A stretch of 40,230 nucleotides of DNA, taken from the NCBI GenBank assembly GCA_903924075.1, contig CAIYAG010000269.1:1-40230 (forward strand), written 5' to 3'. The notes under the pieces were generated by a model. The model did not search any database. It saw only the letters and a program-made list of their open reading frames with translations, and was not told the DNA's origin. This DNA comes from an uncultured Bacteroidota bacterium. GTDB taxonomy: Bacteria > Bacteroidota > Bacteroidia > Chitinophagales > Chitinophagaceae. The position numbers and the translations under genes were made by a program. Each line of letters opens with the position of its first letter. Within the stretch, counting starts at the first letter, position 1. Shown in pieces: positions 27,033-36,602 of the stretch.

Positions 27033-28388
27033 TTATTTAAAGTCGACCGTACAATTCTGACACTTCAAATCCAATTTTGCACCCTTCCCATCGCCTACTG
27101 ATGCTGTGAAATGGTTATCTGAATCACTTTCTGTGGAATATCCTCTCACCACTATTGGGCGGGGGCTATTAGCGTTACCTGCTGTTGCACTTATGTTTTC
27201 TTGTTTGGGAGCAGTTTTAGTTTCTTCTTTATCAACAATTGGTTTTTTATCAAAACCAGCGTATACGGTACTATAAGCTCCGTGATAAACTACGTTATAA
27301 TTTTTCACATTCCGCATCGGCAATCTGATATCGGCATATTTATCATTGATTTTAATAGATTCTAAGCTGGGTCCAATATTGCGCACTTTAACGTCTGCAT
27401 TGGTGCCATCTAGGTCCATTGAATTATTTAGTTTGGTAATACGTAGGTTGCCATAGTTTTTACGACATACGATACTGCCAACTTCTTCTATTTCATATTC
27501 ATCGTTGGTACTGCGCACCATTAATTTTTTAACTGAACCTGCTTCAATGGTTGCATACTTGGTATCAAGATCCAAATCATCTGCATCCTTGGCAATGAAT
27601 CTACCATTGATCAATTCTACTTCTGCGGTTTTTGTATTTCCAATGCTGACATTAGAATATTTCGACCTCAGAAAAAGTTTGTTTACATCTCCCAATTCTA
27701 ATCCACCATTGGTGATATCTGCGCTTAGCTTGTTTAAACTTCCATCAATTGTAACCTCCGCATATTTTGATTCGAGGTCTAGATTATTTTCTTTTGGAAT
27801 ATAAATGGTAACTGTTTTTTTAGGTTTCCCTTGTCCAACAAATAAGTCAGTACCAGAAAGAGATAGATTAGAACCTCCCCAAGAAACATTATTGCCATCA
27901 ATTCTATAAAAATTATTTCCACTAGCACCTGTTTTAATTCTAATAGTATTTGCAGAACTTCTAAACGTTAGATTAATTTTTTCGAACCACTCTGCATCCG
28001 TTATTTTTGAAGCATCTCCATCATACATAATGGTGGTTACCACTTTTACTTTTTGTTGGTCCCATACTTTGATGTCGAGGTTCCGACTACTATTTTCAAT
28101 AAATATTTCAGCAGCTTTTGCAGCTGGCAACTCCATGCTTATTTCTTTTGATTTTAAATCTTTCGGATCTACTTGCTTAAAATTTGAAACAGTTAGCCTG
28201 TTTAAATTAGCTTGTGAATGCGCCATTTCTGCATTAACAGACGACAAAACCTTTTGCTCTGCTTCGAGCTTTTGTTTTTGAACTAAAAGATCGCTGTTGG
28301 TATTTACAGATTCCTGTGCAATGCTTGTAAGTGAAAGACTAAACCCTAGAGAAGCTAATGCTATTTTTCCTAGTAAAGAACGATTCAT
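27033..28388 (-). CDS. DUF4097-like beta-helical putative adhesin/surface protein
   Basis: Signal peptide; repetitive beta-rich pattern (LDLESKYAEVTIDGSLNKLSADITNGGLELGDVNKLFLRSKYSNVSIGN); last gene of sigma/anti-sigma operon. Confidence 0.65.
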   Translation of the reverse strand: MNRSLLGKIALASLGFSLSLTSIAQESVNTNSDLLVQKQKLEAEQKVLSSVNAEMAHSQANLNRLTVSNFKQVDPKDLKSKEISMELPAAKAAEIFIENSSRNLDIKVWDQQKVKVVTTIMYDGDASKITDAEWFEKINLTFRSSANTIRIKTGASGNNFYRIDGNNVSWGGSNLSLSGTDLFVGQGKPKKTVTIYIPKENNLDLESKYAEVTIDGSLNKLSADITNGGLELGDVNKLFLRSKYSNVSIGNTKTAEVELINGRFIAKDADDLDLDTKYATIEAGSVKKLMVRSTNDEYEIEEVGSIVCRKNYGNLRITKLNNSMDLDGTNADVKVRNIGPSLESIKINDKYADIRLPMRNVKNYNVVYHGAYSTVYAGFDKKPIVDKEETKTAPKQENISATAGNANSPRPIVVRGYSTESDSDNHFTASVGDGKGAKLDLKCQNCTVDFK

Positions 28389-28398
28389 GTATTGGCAT

Positions 28399-29127
28399 TT
28401 AAAGATTTAAAAAATAGGTTTTCATGGTATCAACGGCCGGCCTGTTTTGTTTATATCGGCTATTGAGTTTTTGCATTTCTGTTTGTAACAATTTCAACAT
28501 GTTTAATTTTTGCTGGTATACATTGATCAGTTGATCCAACAATTCATCGCTCATGCCGTTTTTCTGTATATAGGACTTGATTTGTTTTTCATCTTTCTCC
28601 ATTTGTTGCAATTGCAAATGGAAGTCTTTAAAATAATTAGGCGACTCTGCATAAATAGGAGTAGTGCTGATCCTGGCTTTTTGTAAATTAATGACCTGGG
28701 TAAAGCTGGCTTCCATCAGATTCATTTTTGAATGATCAGATTCATTCAATTCATCTACAGAATGGATTGTGGTAATTAGAGATGCCGCAGGATAATTCTT
28801 TTGTTTGTTCAACTTCTGTTTATCAACAGAGGCGAGTTCAGTCTCCACTTTTTTAATAATCGAATCCTTTTCTTCAATAACCGAGGGAATTATTTCTTGA
28901 TGAGTTGATCTTACAATAGTTGATTCGGTTCTATTTGATTTATTTAAGAGTAGTATCCCTAATCCGGCTAATAATATCACAGATGCTGCAATAGCCCATT
29001 TGCGAATAGCTACCGACCTTACCGGGGCTTCAAATGATGCTTGGATGCCCGACCAAACCTTATCACTTGGTTCATCAGATTCTAGCGTTTCTTTTTGTGC
29101 TAATAAATATTTTTTTAACTCATCCAT
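28399..29127 (-). CDS. Putative anti-sigma factor (single TM)
   Basis: MDELKKYLLAQKETLESDEPSDKVWSGIQASF then one TM helix; 8-bp overlap with ECF sigma gene. Confidence 0.65.
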   Translation of the reverse strand: MDELKKYLLAQKETLESDEPSDKVWSGIQASFEAPVRSVAIRKWAIAASVILLAGLGILLLNKSNRTESTIVRSTHQEIIPSVIEEKDSIIKKVETELASVDKQKLNKQKNYPAASLITTIHSVDELNESDHSKMNLMEASFTQVINLQKARISTTPIYAESPNYFKDFHLQLQQMEKDEKQIKSYIQKNGMSDELLDQLINVYQQKLNMLKLLQTEMQKLNSRYKQNRPAVDTMKTYFLNL

Positions 29128-29671
29128 TCACTGCAATTTGTTTACCGATCTTTTCTTTTAAAATTTGTTTGGCACGATGGTATTGACTTTTACTCGTTGA
29201 TTCACTGATTGCCAAAAGTGTTGCTATTTCTTTGTGGGTGTAATCCTCAAAAACATAGAGATTAAAGATCTGTCTGCAACCTTCGGGTAATGCTTTGATC
29301 TGCTGATACACGAGCTCTATATTTACCAACTTCCACCATACTTCTTCCTGTTCATCTGCAATCTGATCGTGTTGTTCTTCCCAATCCTGCCATTGCCATT
29401 TTTGCTTGCTTTGCCGAATGCATTCGTTCACCACAATCCTTTTTAACCAGCCTCCAAACTGATTTGCTTCTTTCAGCTGCTGCAAATTTTTAAAGGCAAG
29501 TATAAATGCATCTTGCAAAATGTCTTCGGCTGAACTGCTATTACCTGTCATTCTACAACAGATATGGAACATGGCTTTACTGAACTGTTGATACAGCTGC
29601 GATTGCGCCGATGCGTCGCCTTTTACCGCTTTTCGCACCAATAGCGTAAGTATGTTGTTAGCTGCTTCCAA
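29120..29671 (-). CDS. ECF-type RNA polymerase sigma-70 factor
   Basis: DILQDAFILAFKNLQQL (region 2), LPEGCRQIFNLYVFEDYTHKEIATLLAISESTSKSQYHRAK (region 4). TTG start in the track. Confidence 0.92.
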   Translation of the reverse strand: MEAANNILTLLVRKAVKGDASAQSQLYQQFSKAMFHICCRMTGNSSSAEDILQDAFILAFKNLQQLKEANQFGGWLKRIVVNECIRQSKQKWQWQDWEEQHDQIADEQEEVWWKLVNIELVYQQIKALPEGCRQIFNLYVFEDYTHKEIATLLAISESTSKSQYHRAKQILKEKIGKQIAVNG

Positions 29672-29774
29672 ATCTTGTTCAGTAATAAGAGTACAAAATG
29701 TGATTTAGGTTGGAACGAGTAGGAAAATATTTTTCTCTCAGTGCAATTAAAGGAATTTAGGTATCCCCTAAAAC

Positions 29775-29809
29775 AAAAAAGTTAGCAGTGGTAGGCTGCT
29801 AACTTTTTT
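29775..29809 (-). terminator. Intrinsic terminator of the aldo/keto reductase or bidirectional hairpin
   Basis: AAAAAAGTTAGCAG-TGGTAGG-CTGCTAACTTTTTT. Confidence 0.75.
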
Positions 29810-29827
29810 AATGGTAGATCTTATCTA

Positions 29828-30817
29828 TTAAAATTCTGCAAGCTTTGGCTTGGTACCAACAATAGTATCAATTTGCTGCAAGATTTCGGTAGTTAATAAA
29901 GGAAGTACTTTTAATGCTTCTAAATTATCTAGTAATTGTGCTTTTTTAGTGGCACCCAAAATGGCAGTTGTTACGTGTTCATTTTTAACACACCAGGCAA
30001 TGCTTAGCGCAGCCTGGCTCACACCTAGCTCTTTGGCCAAACCGCCCAATTTTTTAACACGGGCAAGAAGGTCTTCGGCCATCCATCTGTCTTTCAGCCA
30101 GTCAAAACCCTCAATTGCAAAACGAGATCCTTCTGGGATGCCGTCGTTGTATTTGCCAGATAAAAGTCCTGATGCCAATGGACTCCAGATAGTAGTACCC
30201 AGTCCCACATTTTTATAAACCTCCAGGTATTCGTTCTCAACTTTATTACGCTCAAACAAATTGTATTGTGGTTGTTCCATCGAAGGTCCGATGATGCGAT
30301 AGTCTTTAGCTACACGATGTGCTTCCATGATCTCAACACCACTCCATTCACTGGTACCCCAGTATAAAATTTTACCTTGTTGAATCAGTGTATTCATAGT
30401 TAATACTACTTCTTCAATAGGTGTGTTTTTATCAGGACGATGGCAGAAATACAGATCCAGATAATCAGTCTGAAGCCTTTCTAAAGCTTCATGGCAGGCT
30501 TCTGTTAAATGTTTTCTGCTTAATCCGGTTTGATTGGGTTTATTGTCTTTGCCTCTCCATCCAAAAAAAGCTTTTGATGATAGGGTGTAAGAAGTGCGAT
30601 CCCATTTTTTTTGTTTTAAAACGCGCCCCATCATTTTTTCGCTTTGCCCCAGTGCATACACTTCCGCATTATCGAAAAAATTGATGCCATTATCATAGGC
30701 GATACCCATCAGTTCATCTGCTGTTCCGTCTTCAATCTGTTTGTGAAATGTTACCCAACTTCCGAAGCTGAGAATGCTTAATTGTAAGCCAGTGCGGCCC
30801 ATTCTTCTATATTCCAT
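29828..30817 (-). CDS. Aldo/keto reductase (KCNAB/YghZ-like)
   Basis: MEYRRMGRTGLQLSILSFGSW, FFDNAEVYALGQSEKMMGRVL, YLDLYFCHRPDKNTPIEE, MEQPQYNLFERNKVE. Confidence 0.93.
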   Translation of the reverse strand: MEYRRMGRTGLQLSILSFGSWVTFHKQIEDGTADELMGIAYDNGINFFDNAEVYALGQSEKMMGRVLKQKKWDRTSYTLSSKAFFGWRGKDNKPNQTGLSRKHLTEACHEALERLQTDYLDLYFCHRPDKNTPIEEVVLTMNTLIQQGKILYWGTSEWSGVEIMEAHRVAKDYRIIGPSMEQPQYNLFERNKVENEYLEVYKNVGLGTTIWSPLASGLLSGKYNDGIPEGSRFAIEGFDWLKDRWMAEDLLARVKKLGGLAKELGVSQAALSIAWCVKNEHVTTAILGATKKAQLLDNLEALKVLPLLTTEILQQIDTIVGTKPKLAEF

Positions 30818-30838
30818 GATCTTTTATTTTTAATTCAA

Positions 30839-31429
30839 TTATTTAATAGTACTACTATCGGGCACTATAAAAAAGCTGCCCGGTTGTACGTGGCCAATAT
30901 GCACGTCAGTTAAATTCTGATCTGAGCTAAAGCCAATACCAATCAACCTTTGACGGGCAGGTTGCGACTGACTAATATAAACAGGTTTATCTGTAGAAAA
31001 CCTTTGTGTGTTTTGATCCCAGAGCAATTCTTTTGAGATAAGTGTATCGCCTTTTACGTTGAAAACAATGACGCTATCTTTTAGTAACACTTTGCTATCT
31101 CTTTCGGAATAGCTACCATAACGTGCGAATAATTTGCTGGAGATATGTAATGAATCATCAAAGAAATCGACTTTCAATGTTTTTGGATATTCCACTTTCC
31201 TGCCGTATTCATCTTGTGTCAACAGCATGGAAGGCGCAACGAGTTTGGCCTTTGTTTTTCCACTCTGGCTCATATAACTTTCTACATTCTTTGCTTCATC
31301 AACACCCGCCACTTTTTTGCCCAGACCTTTTACAACATTGATATCGTTTTCGCATCCAATCAGCACAAAAAAGCAGCCGAATAGAAGGGCTGCTATAATT
31401 GTATGAATATGGTGGTTGCGATTAATCAT
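30839..31429 (-). CDS. lptC: LPS export ABC transporter periplasmic protein LptC
   Basis: Lipoprotein-like N-terminus (LIGCEND); YPKTLKVDFFDDSLHISSKLFARYGSYSERDSKVLLKDSVIVFNVKGDTLISKELLWDQNTQRFST is typical of Bacteroidota LptC. Confidence 0.85.
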   Translation of the reverse strand: MINRNHHIHTIIAALLFGCFFVLIGCENDINVVKGLGKKVAGVDEAKNVESYMSQSGKTKAKLVAPSMLLTQDEYGRKVEYPKTLKVDFFDDSLHISSKLFARYGSYSERDSKVLLKDSVIVFNVKGDTLISKELLWDQNTQRFSTDKPVYISQSQPARQRLIGIGFSSDQNLTDVHIGHVQPGSFFIVPDSSTIK

Positions 31430-32774
31430 ATTTACGTTTTACAAACCAAACATCGCTCAAACTTAAACCAAATGAAAGGCGAAAGAACCCTTCTGTTACA
31501 TTATTAACAGAACTACCTCTTTTCCCAAATTGTAAGGAAGTGTTTACAATAGCAAACTGGTTATTATAGGAATTCCATTTGCGTATTGGAATTCCAGTAC
31601 CTAATGAGGCACCATACATTTTCAAACCATTTCCATCTGCATTCACATAGTCTTTACCAGTAAAGAACCCTAGACGATAGATAACAGTACCCCATGCACT
31701 TCTTCCACTAGCAGGATCTGGTGAAAAGGATAAACCCATTTTAAACATCCAGTTATCATTAACCTGATCTTGCAATCCCATGAAACGATAATCGCTCCAT
31801 TTGGTTGCGGTATATTCTGCACCGATACTCCAGAGTTCAAAAAGACCTCTAGGGGCAAGTGTTGTTTTTCTGAAAGTGATACCTGCAGCATAAGAAGCCG
31901 GCATTGTAATGGTACCTTTTATTTTGGTTTGAGCAGTTACTGTGTCGATCGTTGAAACTGCACCATTTGCATCATAATTGTAAGTTGTGTTGGCTTGGTC
32001 TTGAGTAGCATTCATAGTAGAACCAAGATTACCAGTAACCCCAAAACGAACCAGATACTTATTTACTGTTTTATAAGCTGGATAATTTTTAGTTTTTAAG
32101 GTAAACTCGTATTGCATACCAGTTGAAAGGAAGAAGGAACTAAAATTTGTTACTGAAGTAGATTTTGATTTGTTATAAGTAACGGTATCGTTAACAAAAC
32201 CAACCATGGTAGATACTTCTTTGCGGCCAAAGTTCACTCCTGTATTAAAACCAATACTAAAACCCTTCCATTTTTTTCCTAAACCCACAAATACCTGGTT
32301 TAATCCACCGCTACCTTGATACAGGTCTGCAATACTATCACCTGCTGCTCTGCCAGATTGGGTAACAGAATAATTGACTCTACTCAAAGGTCTTAAGCCA
32401 AAAGCCAATCCGATATTTTTATCTTTATTAATAGGAATACCTAAAGCAAAATAGGATGGTATTAGGTTATTAGACACAAATTTCCCATCAGGATTATTAC
32501 TTCTTAGGGTTCTACTATCAATGGTTAATCCAATATCATATGAAACCATGAACAGGTTAGAATATGCTGCAGGGTTCATGAAATTGATGGATTGGCCATT
32601 GTTATTGGCATTCCCGTCGGCATATGCCGCTCCTAGTCCGCCCAATGCGCGACTAATAATATGCTGTCCTTGATACCAATCACCCATTCCATATCTGGAA
32701 AAAGGGGAATTCTCTTGGGCATGGGCAGTTAGTAGTGGAAAACCGAAAACTAATACCGTAAAAAACCTAAACAT
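31422..32774 (-). CDS. Outer membrane beta-barrel protein
   Basis: Signal peptide MFRFFTVLVFGFPLLTAHAQ; NSPFSRYGMGDWYQGQHIISRALGGLGAAYAD...; alternating beta pattern. Start likely ATG at 32774. Confidence 0.75.
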   Translation of the reverse strand: MFRFFTVLVFGFPLLTAHAQENSPFSRYGMGDWYQGQHIISRALGGLGAAYADGNANNNGQSINFMNPAAYSNLFMVSYDIGLTIDSRTLRSNNPDGKFVSNNLIPSYFALGIPINKDKNIGLAFGLRPLSRVNYSVTQSGRAAGDSIADLYQGSGGLNQVFVGLGKKWKGFSIGFNTGVNFGRKEVSTMVGFVNDTVTYNKSKSTSVTNFSSFFLSTGMQYEFTLKTKNYPAYKTVNKYLVRFGVTGNLGSTMNATQDQANTTYNYDANGAVSTIDTVTAQTKIKGTITMPASYAAGITFRKTTLAPRGLFELWSIGAEYTATKWSDYRFMGLQDQVNDNWMFKMGLSFSPDPASGRSAWGTVIYRLGFFTGKDYVNADGNGLKMYGASLGTGIPIRKWNSYNNQFAIVNTSLQFGKRGSSVNNVTEGFFRLSFGLSLSDVWFVKRKYD

Positions 32775-33495
32775 TGTTAAACTCACTGATCGCATACAGG
32801 CCTTTATAAATTAGGTAAGGGTCGGCAAATATCTTGTTTTTTAAGTGCGGTACAAAAAAAGGCATATCCCCCCCGGTTAATAGCACGTTAAAGTTGTTGT
32901 ATTTCAAGGCATAAGCGTCAATAATTCCGTCAATTTCTTTACTCATTCCGAGGATTACACCGCTCAAAAGGTTGGTTTTGGTGTCGTAACCGATCAGAGG
33001 GAACTGGTTTTCAGCCTCAATTAAGGGTAATAAAGCCGTGTATTCGTGCATTGAACGGAAACGCATTTGCATTCCTGGAGAGATGCTACCCCCTAAAAAT
33101 TCGTGCTGAATGTTCACAAAATTGTAAGTAATACAGGTTCCAAGTCCAATAACCAGATTGTGTTGATGGGGAAAAAGGTCAACAGCTGCTGCAACTGCAG
33201 CTAATCTGTCGGCACCAATGGTTTCTGGTTTTCCAACTGGGGTGGAGAATGGAATTTTACTAGTATGCCCCAATTTGTGGTAGATCGTATGGGCTTTTAA
33301 TACTTCTTCTGCAGCGGGATTATGGTTGATAACTGAAGCCAGTATTGATTTTGATGGATTAAAATCATGGATGATTTTCTCCAATGTTTCTGGATTGTCG
33401 TTCTCAAGAACCAATAGTTCCTGCATTTCCCTGCCATTGAACAGAGCACATTTTAAGCGAGTGTTGCCAAAGTCGAAGCAGCAGGTTCTTTGCAT
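32767..33495 (-). CDS. coaX: Type III pantothenate kinase
   Basis: CCFDFGNTRLKCALF, IGADRLAAVAAA, VIGLGTCITYNFV, GGSISPGMQMRFRSMHEYTALLP. Start likely ATG at 33495. Confidence 0.92.
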   Translation of the reverse strand: MQRTCCFDFGNTRLKCALFNGREMQELLVLENDNPETLEKIIHDFNPSKSILASVINHNPAAEEVLKAHTIYHKLGHTSKIPFSTPVGKPETIGADRLAAVAAAVDLFPHQHNLVIGLGTCITYNFVNIQHEFLGGSISPGMQMRFRSMHEYTALLPLIEAENQFPLIGYDTKTNLLSGVILGMSKEIDGIIDAYALKYNNFNVLLTGGDMPFFVPHLKNKIFADPYLIYKGLYAISEFNNV

Positions 33496-33572
33496 AAATG
33501 GTTTTATTTCCTTTAATGTCGGCAAGATGCGAAAGTTTTCGGTTCTTTGGAAAATCTAAGGGAACTATTATT

Positions 33573-34436
33573 ATGTTTATTTCAGGGTTTACGATTATTA
33601 GAAATGCAGTTTCGAACGATTACCCCATTCTAGAGGCGATCCGTTCTATTTTACCAATGGTAGATGAAATGATTGTTTTGGTAGGAGATTCTTCTGATGC
33701 AACCCTTGCTTTGATTGAATCAATTCAAGATGAAAAGATAAAAATTCATCATTCTATCTGGGATACAGCTAACAGCAAGGGTGGTAGCATTTTAGCTGTT
33801 GAAACTAATAAAGCTTTGAAATTTGTGGATCCCAAAAGCGATTGGTTATTTTATATTCAGGGCGATGAAATGATCCATGAAAAATATCATGCTGCTATTT
33901 TAAAAGCTTGTAGGGAATATAAAGACGATCTGCGTGTAGAAGGACTTTTATTTAAATACCTGCATTTTTATGGCACTTACGATTATGTAGGCGATAGTAG
34001 AACCTGGTATGCGCATGAAGTAAGAATTATCAGAAACGATAAAAACATTCAAGCGTATCGCGATGCACAGGGATTTAGAAAGGGCAATGAAAAATTGCAG
34101 GTTAAACCCGTTGACGCATATGTGTATCATTACGGGTGGGTAAAGAGCCCGGAATCGATGCAGCAAAAAAGAAAAAATGTGGCAGGTTTTTGGCAGCCCG
34201 ATTCAGGCATTGAAAACGAACCCGACTTTTTTGATTTTAATCAGTTCGATTCGCTTGAAAAATTTACAGGTACACATCCTGCTGTGATGCATGAAAGAAT
34301 TGCTAATAAAAATTTTCATGTGGAGTTAGATATTCAAAAAAAGAAATTCTCATTTAAGGATAAGCTCTTATACCGATTTGAAAAAATGACGGGGATCCGT
34401 TTATTCGACTTTAAGAATTATCGACTTTTGAAGTAG
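33573..34436 (+). CDS. Glycosyltransferase (GT2-like)
   Basis: MFISGFTIIRNAVSNDYPILEAIRSILPMVDEMIVLVGDSSD; DWLFYIQGDEMIHE. Start moved to ATG at 33573. Confidence 0.8.
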   Translation: MFISGFTIIRNAVSNDYPILEAIRSILPMVDEMIVLVGDSSDATLALIESIQDEKIKIHHSIWDTANSKGGSILAVETNKALKFVDPKSDWLFYIQGDEMIHEKYHAAILKACREYKDDLRVEGLLFKYLHFYGTYDYVGDSRTWYAHEVRIIRNDKNIQAYRDAQGFRKGNEKLQVKPVDAYVYHYGWVKSPESMQQKRKNVAGFWQPDSGIENEPDFFDFNQFDSLEKFTGTHPAVMHERIANKNFHVELDIQKKKFSFKDKLLYRFEKMTGIRLFDFKNYRLLK

Positions 34437-35607
34437 TTGCAATTTTCCAAAGTATTGCTAAAGGAAGGATATGCAATAAAACACCGTATTGGTAATTCAA
34501 ATTCACTTCTACCAAACAACTCAGTCCAATGGCAATGGTCCAACAAAGGATAGCCATATTTTTTTGTTGAATGCCCATGATTGCAGGATACATGAACCAT
34601 GCAGTAAACAAAAGCATACCCCACCAGCCACTGCCTATCCACCAAAATAACCACTGATTAAAGGGCCAGCCAAATGTTAAGGTTTGTCCGCTGAAATACT
34701 TCGAAAAAGAAGATTGTACAGCTGCTGGAATACCTTGCCAGCCAGTATTTACCCAACTATACGTTTGAATATATTTCCAGGATGCAAAGTTGATTGCCCT
34801 TCTTGTTCCGTCAGAAAAACTCGCATCATAACTCCCAGGTTTATATTGATTCCATTCCCAAATACTGTAAGCTATTTTCTGTTGCATGGTTGGGAAACAG
34901 AAATAGGAAATCGTAAACAGTAATAAGATGGTAGCTACACCAATGAAAATAGGAGAGAATTTTTTTCGATTCGATTTGATGAATAGTTGAATGGCATAAC
35001 AGGTTATTATAATGATTGATAAGATCCAACCTGTACGCACTGCTAAAAATAAAATGAGGACCAATAAAATTGCAGCTAAAATCTGCTTGTATTTTTTTGT
35101 GAAAATAGGAGTGAATAAAATGAAGAGTAAGCTGCTACAAAGAAAAATCGAAAACCGAACATGGTCTGTGTCCATAAATGTAGGCAATGATCTGCCAGTA
35201 CCATAGGCTTGATTCACTGCAGCATAATCTTTGAAATACCAAAAAAGTGGATAGCTTAATGCAATAGCTGTTGCAATCAACCAAATATTCATCCATGTTT
35301 TTTCAACAACTATTTTTGGACTAGAGTAAACAATTAATACAATTGCAGGATAGCCACTAAGCGTTAATAGGTAATCAAAATTCGACTTCCCCATGGGGTC
35401 TTGCCAAGCACCCAATAGCCATAAAACAAGGGGAACAATACTCCAAATAAAAATTGGGTTCCTGAAAAAAGATCGGTCTGTTTTTATCATTTGAAAAACC
35501 GCATACAAAGCCCAAACAAGCACAATGATCGAAAGCAATGCCCTGCTCCAGAACAGGCCTCCAAAAAGGATGATCAAAAGATAAACCGTCAGATTTTTTT
35601 TCAGCAT
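34411..35607 (-). CDS. O-antigen ligase/polymerase-like multispanning membrane protein
   Basis: About 10 TM helices with an extracytoplasmic loop (SYDASFSDGTRRAINFASWKYIQTYSWVNTGWQG) typical of the O-antigen ligase fold. Confidence 0.7.
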   Translation of the reverse strand: MLKKNLTVYLLIILFGGLFWSRALLSIIVLVWALYAVFQMIKTDRSFFRNPIFIWSIVPLVLWLLGAWQDPMGKSNFDYLLTLSGYPAIVLIVYSSPKIVVEKTWMNIWLIATAIALSYPLFWYFKDYAAVNQAYGTGRSLPTFMDTDHVRFSIFLCSSLLFILFTPIFTKKYKQILAAILLVLILFLAVRTGWILSIIIITCYAIQLFIKSNRKKFSPIFIGVATILLLFTISYFCFPTMQQKIAYSIWEWNQYKPGSYDASFSDGTRRAINFASWKYIQTYSWVNTGWQGIPAAVQSSFSKYFSGQTLTFGWPFNQWLFWWIGSGWWGMLLFTAWFMYPAIMGIQQKNMAILCWTIAIGLSCLVEVNLNYQYGVLLHILPLAILWKIATTSKVDNS

Positions 35608-35696
35608 AGTATCAAATCTTTTCAATGCTACTGAATATTCGGGAGATAAAAAACAAAGATCCCTTGCTTTCCTTTAAATTTATGTCCGTCTAAGGT

Positions 35697-36602
35697 ATGT
35701 GGCAATCAATCATTGAAAATATTAAAGAAGGAAATATAAAAGCATTGGCTCGTGCTATTTCATTGGTAGAAAATGAAGTAGCCGGCTATGAACAATTTCT
35801 TGCTGAGTTGCCGAATAATGGTACACCGGTAATTGGTGTTACGGGTCCACCTGGCGCAGGAAAAAGTACCCTAGTAGATGCGCTCATTGCTCATTGGGTA
35901 ACAAGGGGCAAAAAGCTGGCAATATTATGTGTAGATCCTTCTTCGCCATTTAATTTAGGTGCTTTATTAGGAGACCGAATTAGAATGAACGAGTGGTATA
36001 CCCATCCCAATGTGTTTATCCGTTCATTGGCTACAAGAGGTTCTTTAGGAGGGTTGCATCCGCATATCATTGAGATCACGGCTTTATTACAGGCGGCTAC
36101 ATTTGATTATATCATTGTAGAAACAGTTGGAGTTGGACAGAGTGAGATTGAAATTGCAGGATTGGCAGATACAACTGTTGTTGTAGTAGTGCCCGAAGCT
36201 GGAGATGAAGTGCAGACCATGAAAGCCGGGTTAATGGAAATTGCTGATCTGTTTGTGGTGAATAAAAGTGACCGACCAGACGCTGACGCCTTCGTGCGTA
36301 ATCTTCGATTCATGCTTTCGAATGGCGCACATACTGCTCATGAAATAGCCGTTTTAAAAACAGTGGCTTCTTCCAGAGAAGGGATTGATGCTTTGGCAGA
36401 TGCTATTGAATTGCATCATCAACAATTAGCCATCTCAGATAAAAAAGTCTGGCTATTAACTGAAAGGGTATATCAACTGATTCAAAAAAAGAAGATGCTG
36501 GGAGTTGAAAAAGAAGACATTCGTAACAGCATCGCTTTACAGATCCATCAACCCCATTTTAATTTATTTGATTTCGCAAAAAAATATAGCAATGCACTCT
36601 GA
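35697..36602 (+). CDS. meaB: Methylmalonyl Co-A mutase-associated GTPase MeaB (ArgK family)
   Basis: GVTGPPGAGKSTLVDALI (P-loop), LCVDPSSPFNLGALLGDRIRM, RSLATRGSLGGLH, VVNKSDRPDAD. Confidence 0.93.
   Translation: MWQSIIENIKEGNIKALARAISLVENEVAGYEQFLAELPNNGTPVIGVTGPPGAGKSTLVDALIAHWVTRGKKLAILCVDPSSPFNLGALLGDRIRMNEWYTHPNVFIRSLATRGSLGGLHPHIIEITALLQAATFDYIIVETVGVGQSEIEIAGLADTTVVVVVPEAGDEVQTMKAGLMEIADLFVVNKSDRPDADAFVRNLRFMLSNGAHTAHEIAVLKTVASSREGIDALADAIELHHQQLAISDKKVWLLTERVYQLIQKKKMLGVEKEDIRNSIALQIHQPHFNLFDFAKKYSNAL

Noticed and set aside
29850-30218. 122-aa plus-strand ORF opposite the aldo/keto reductase
   Set aside because: Antisense shadow of a strongly supported CDS.
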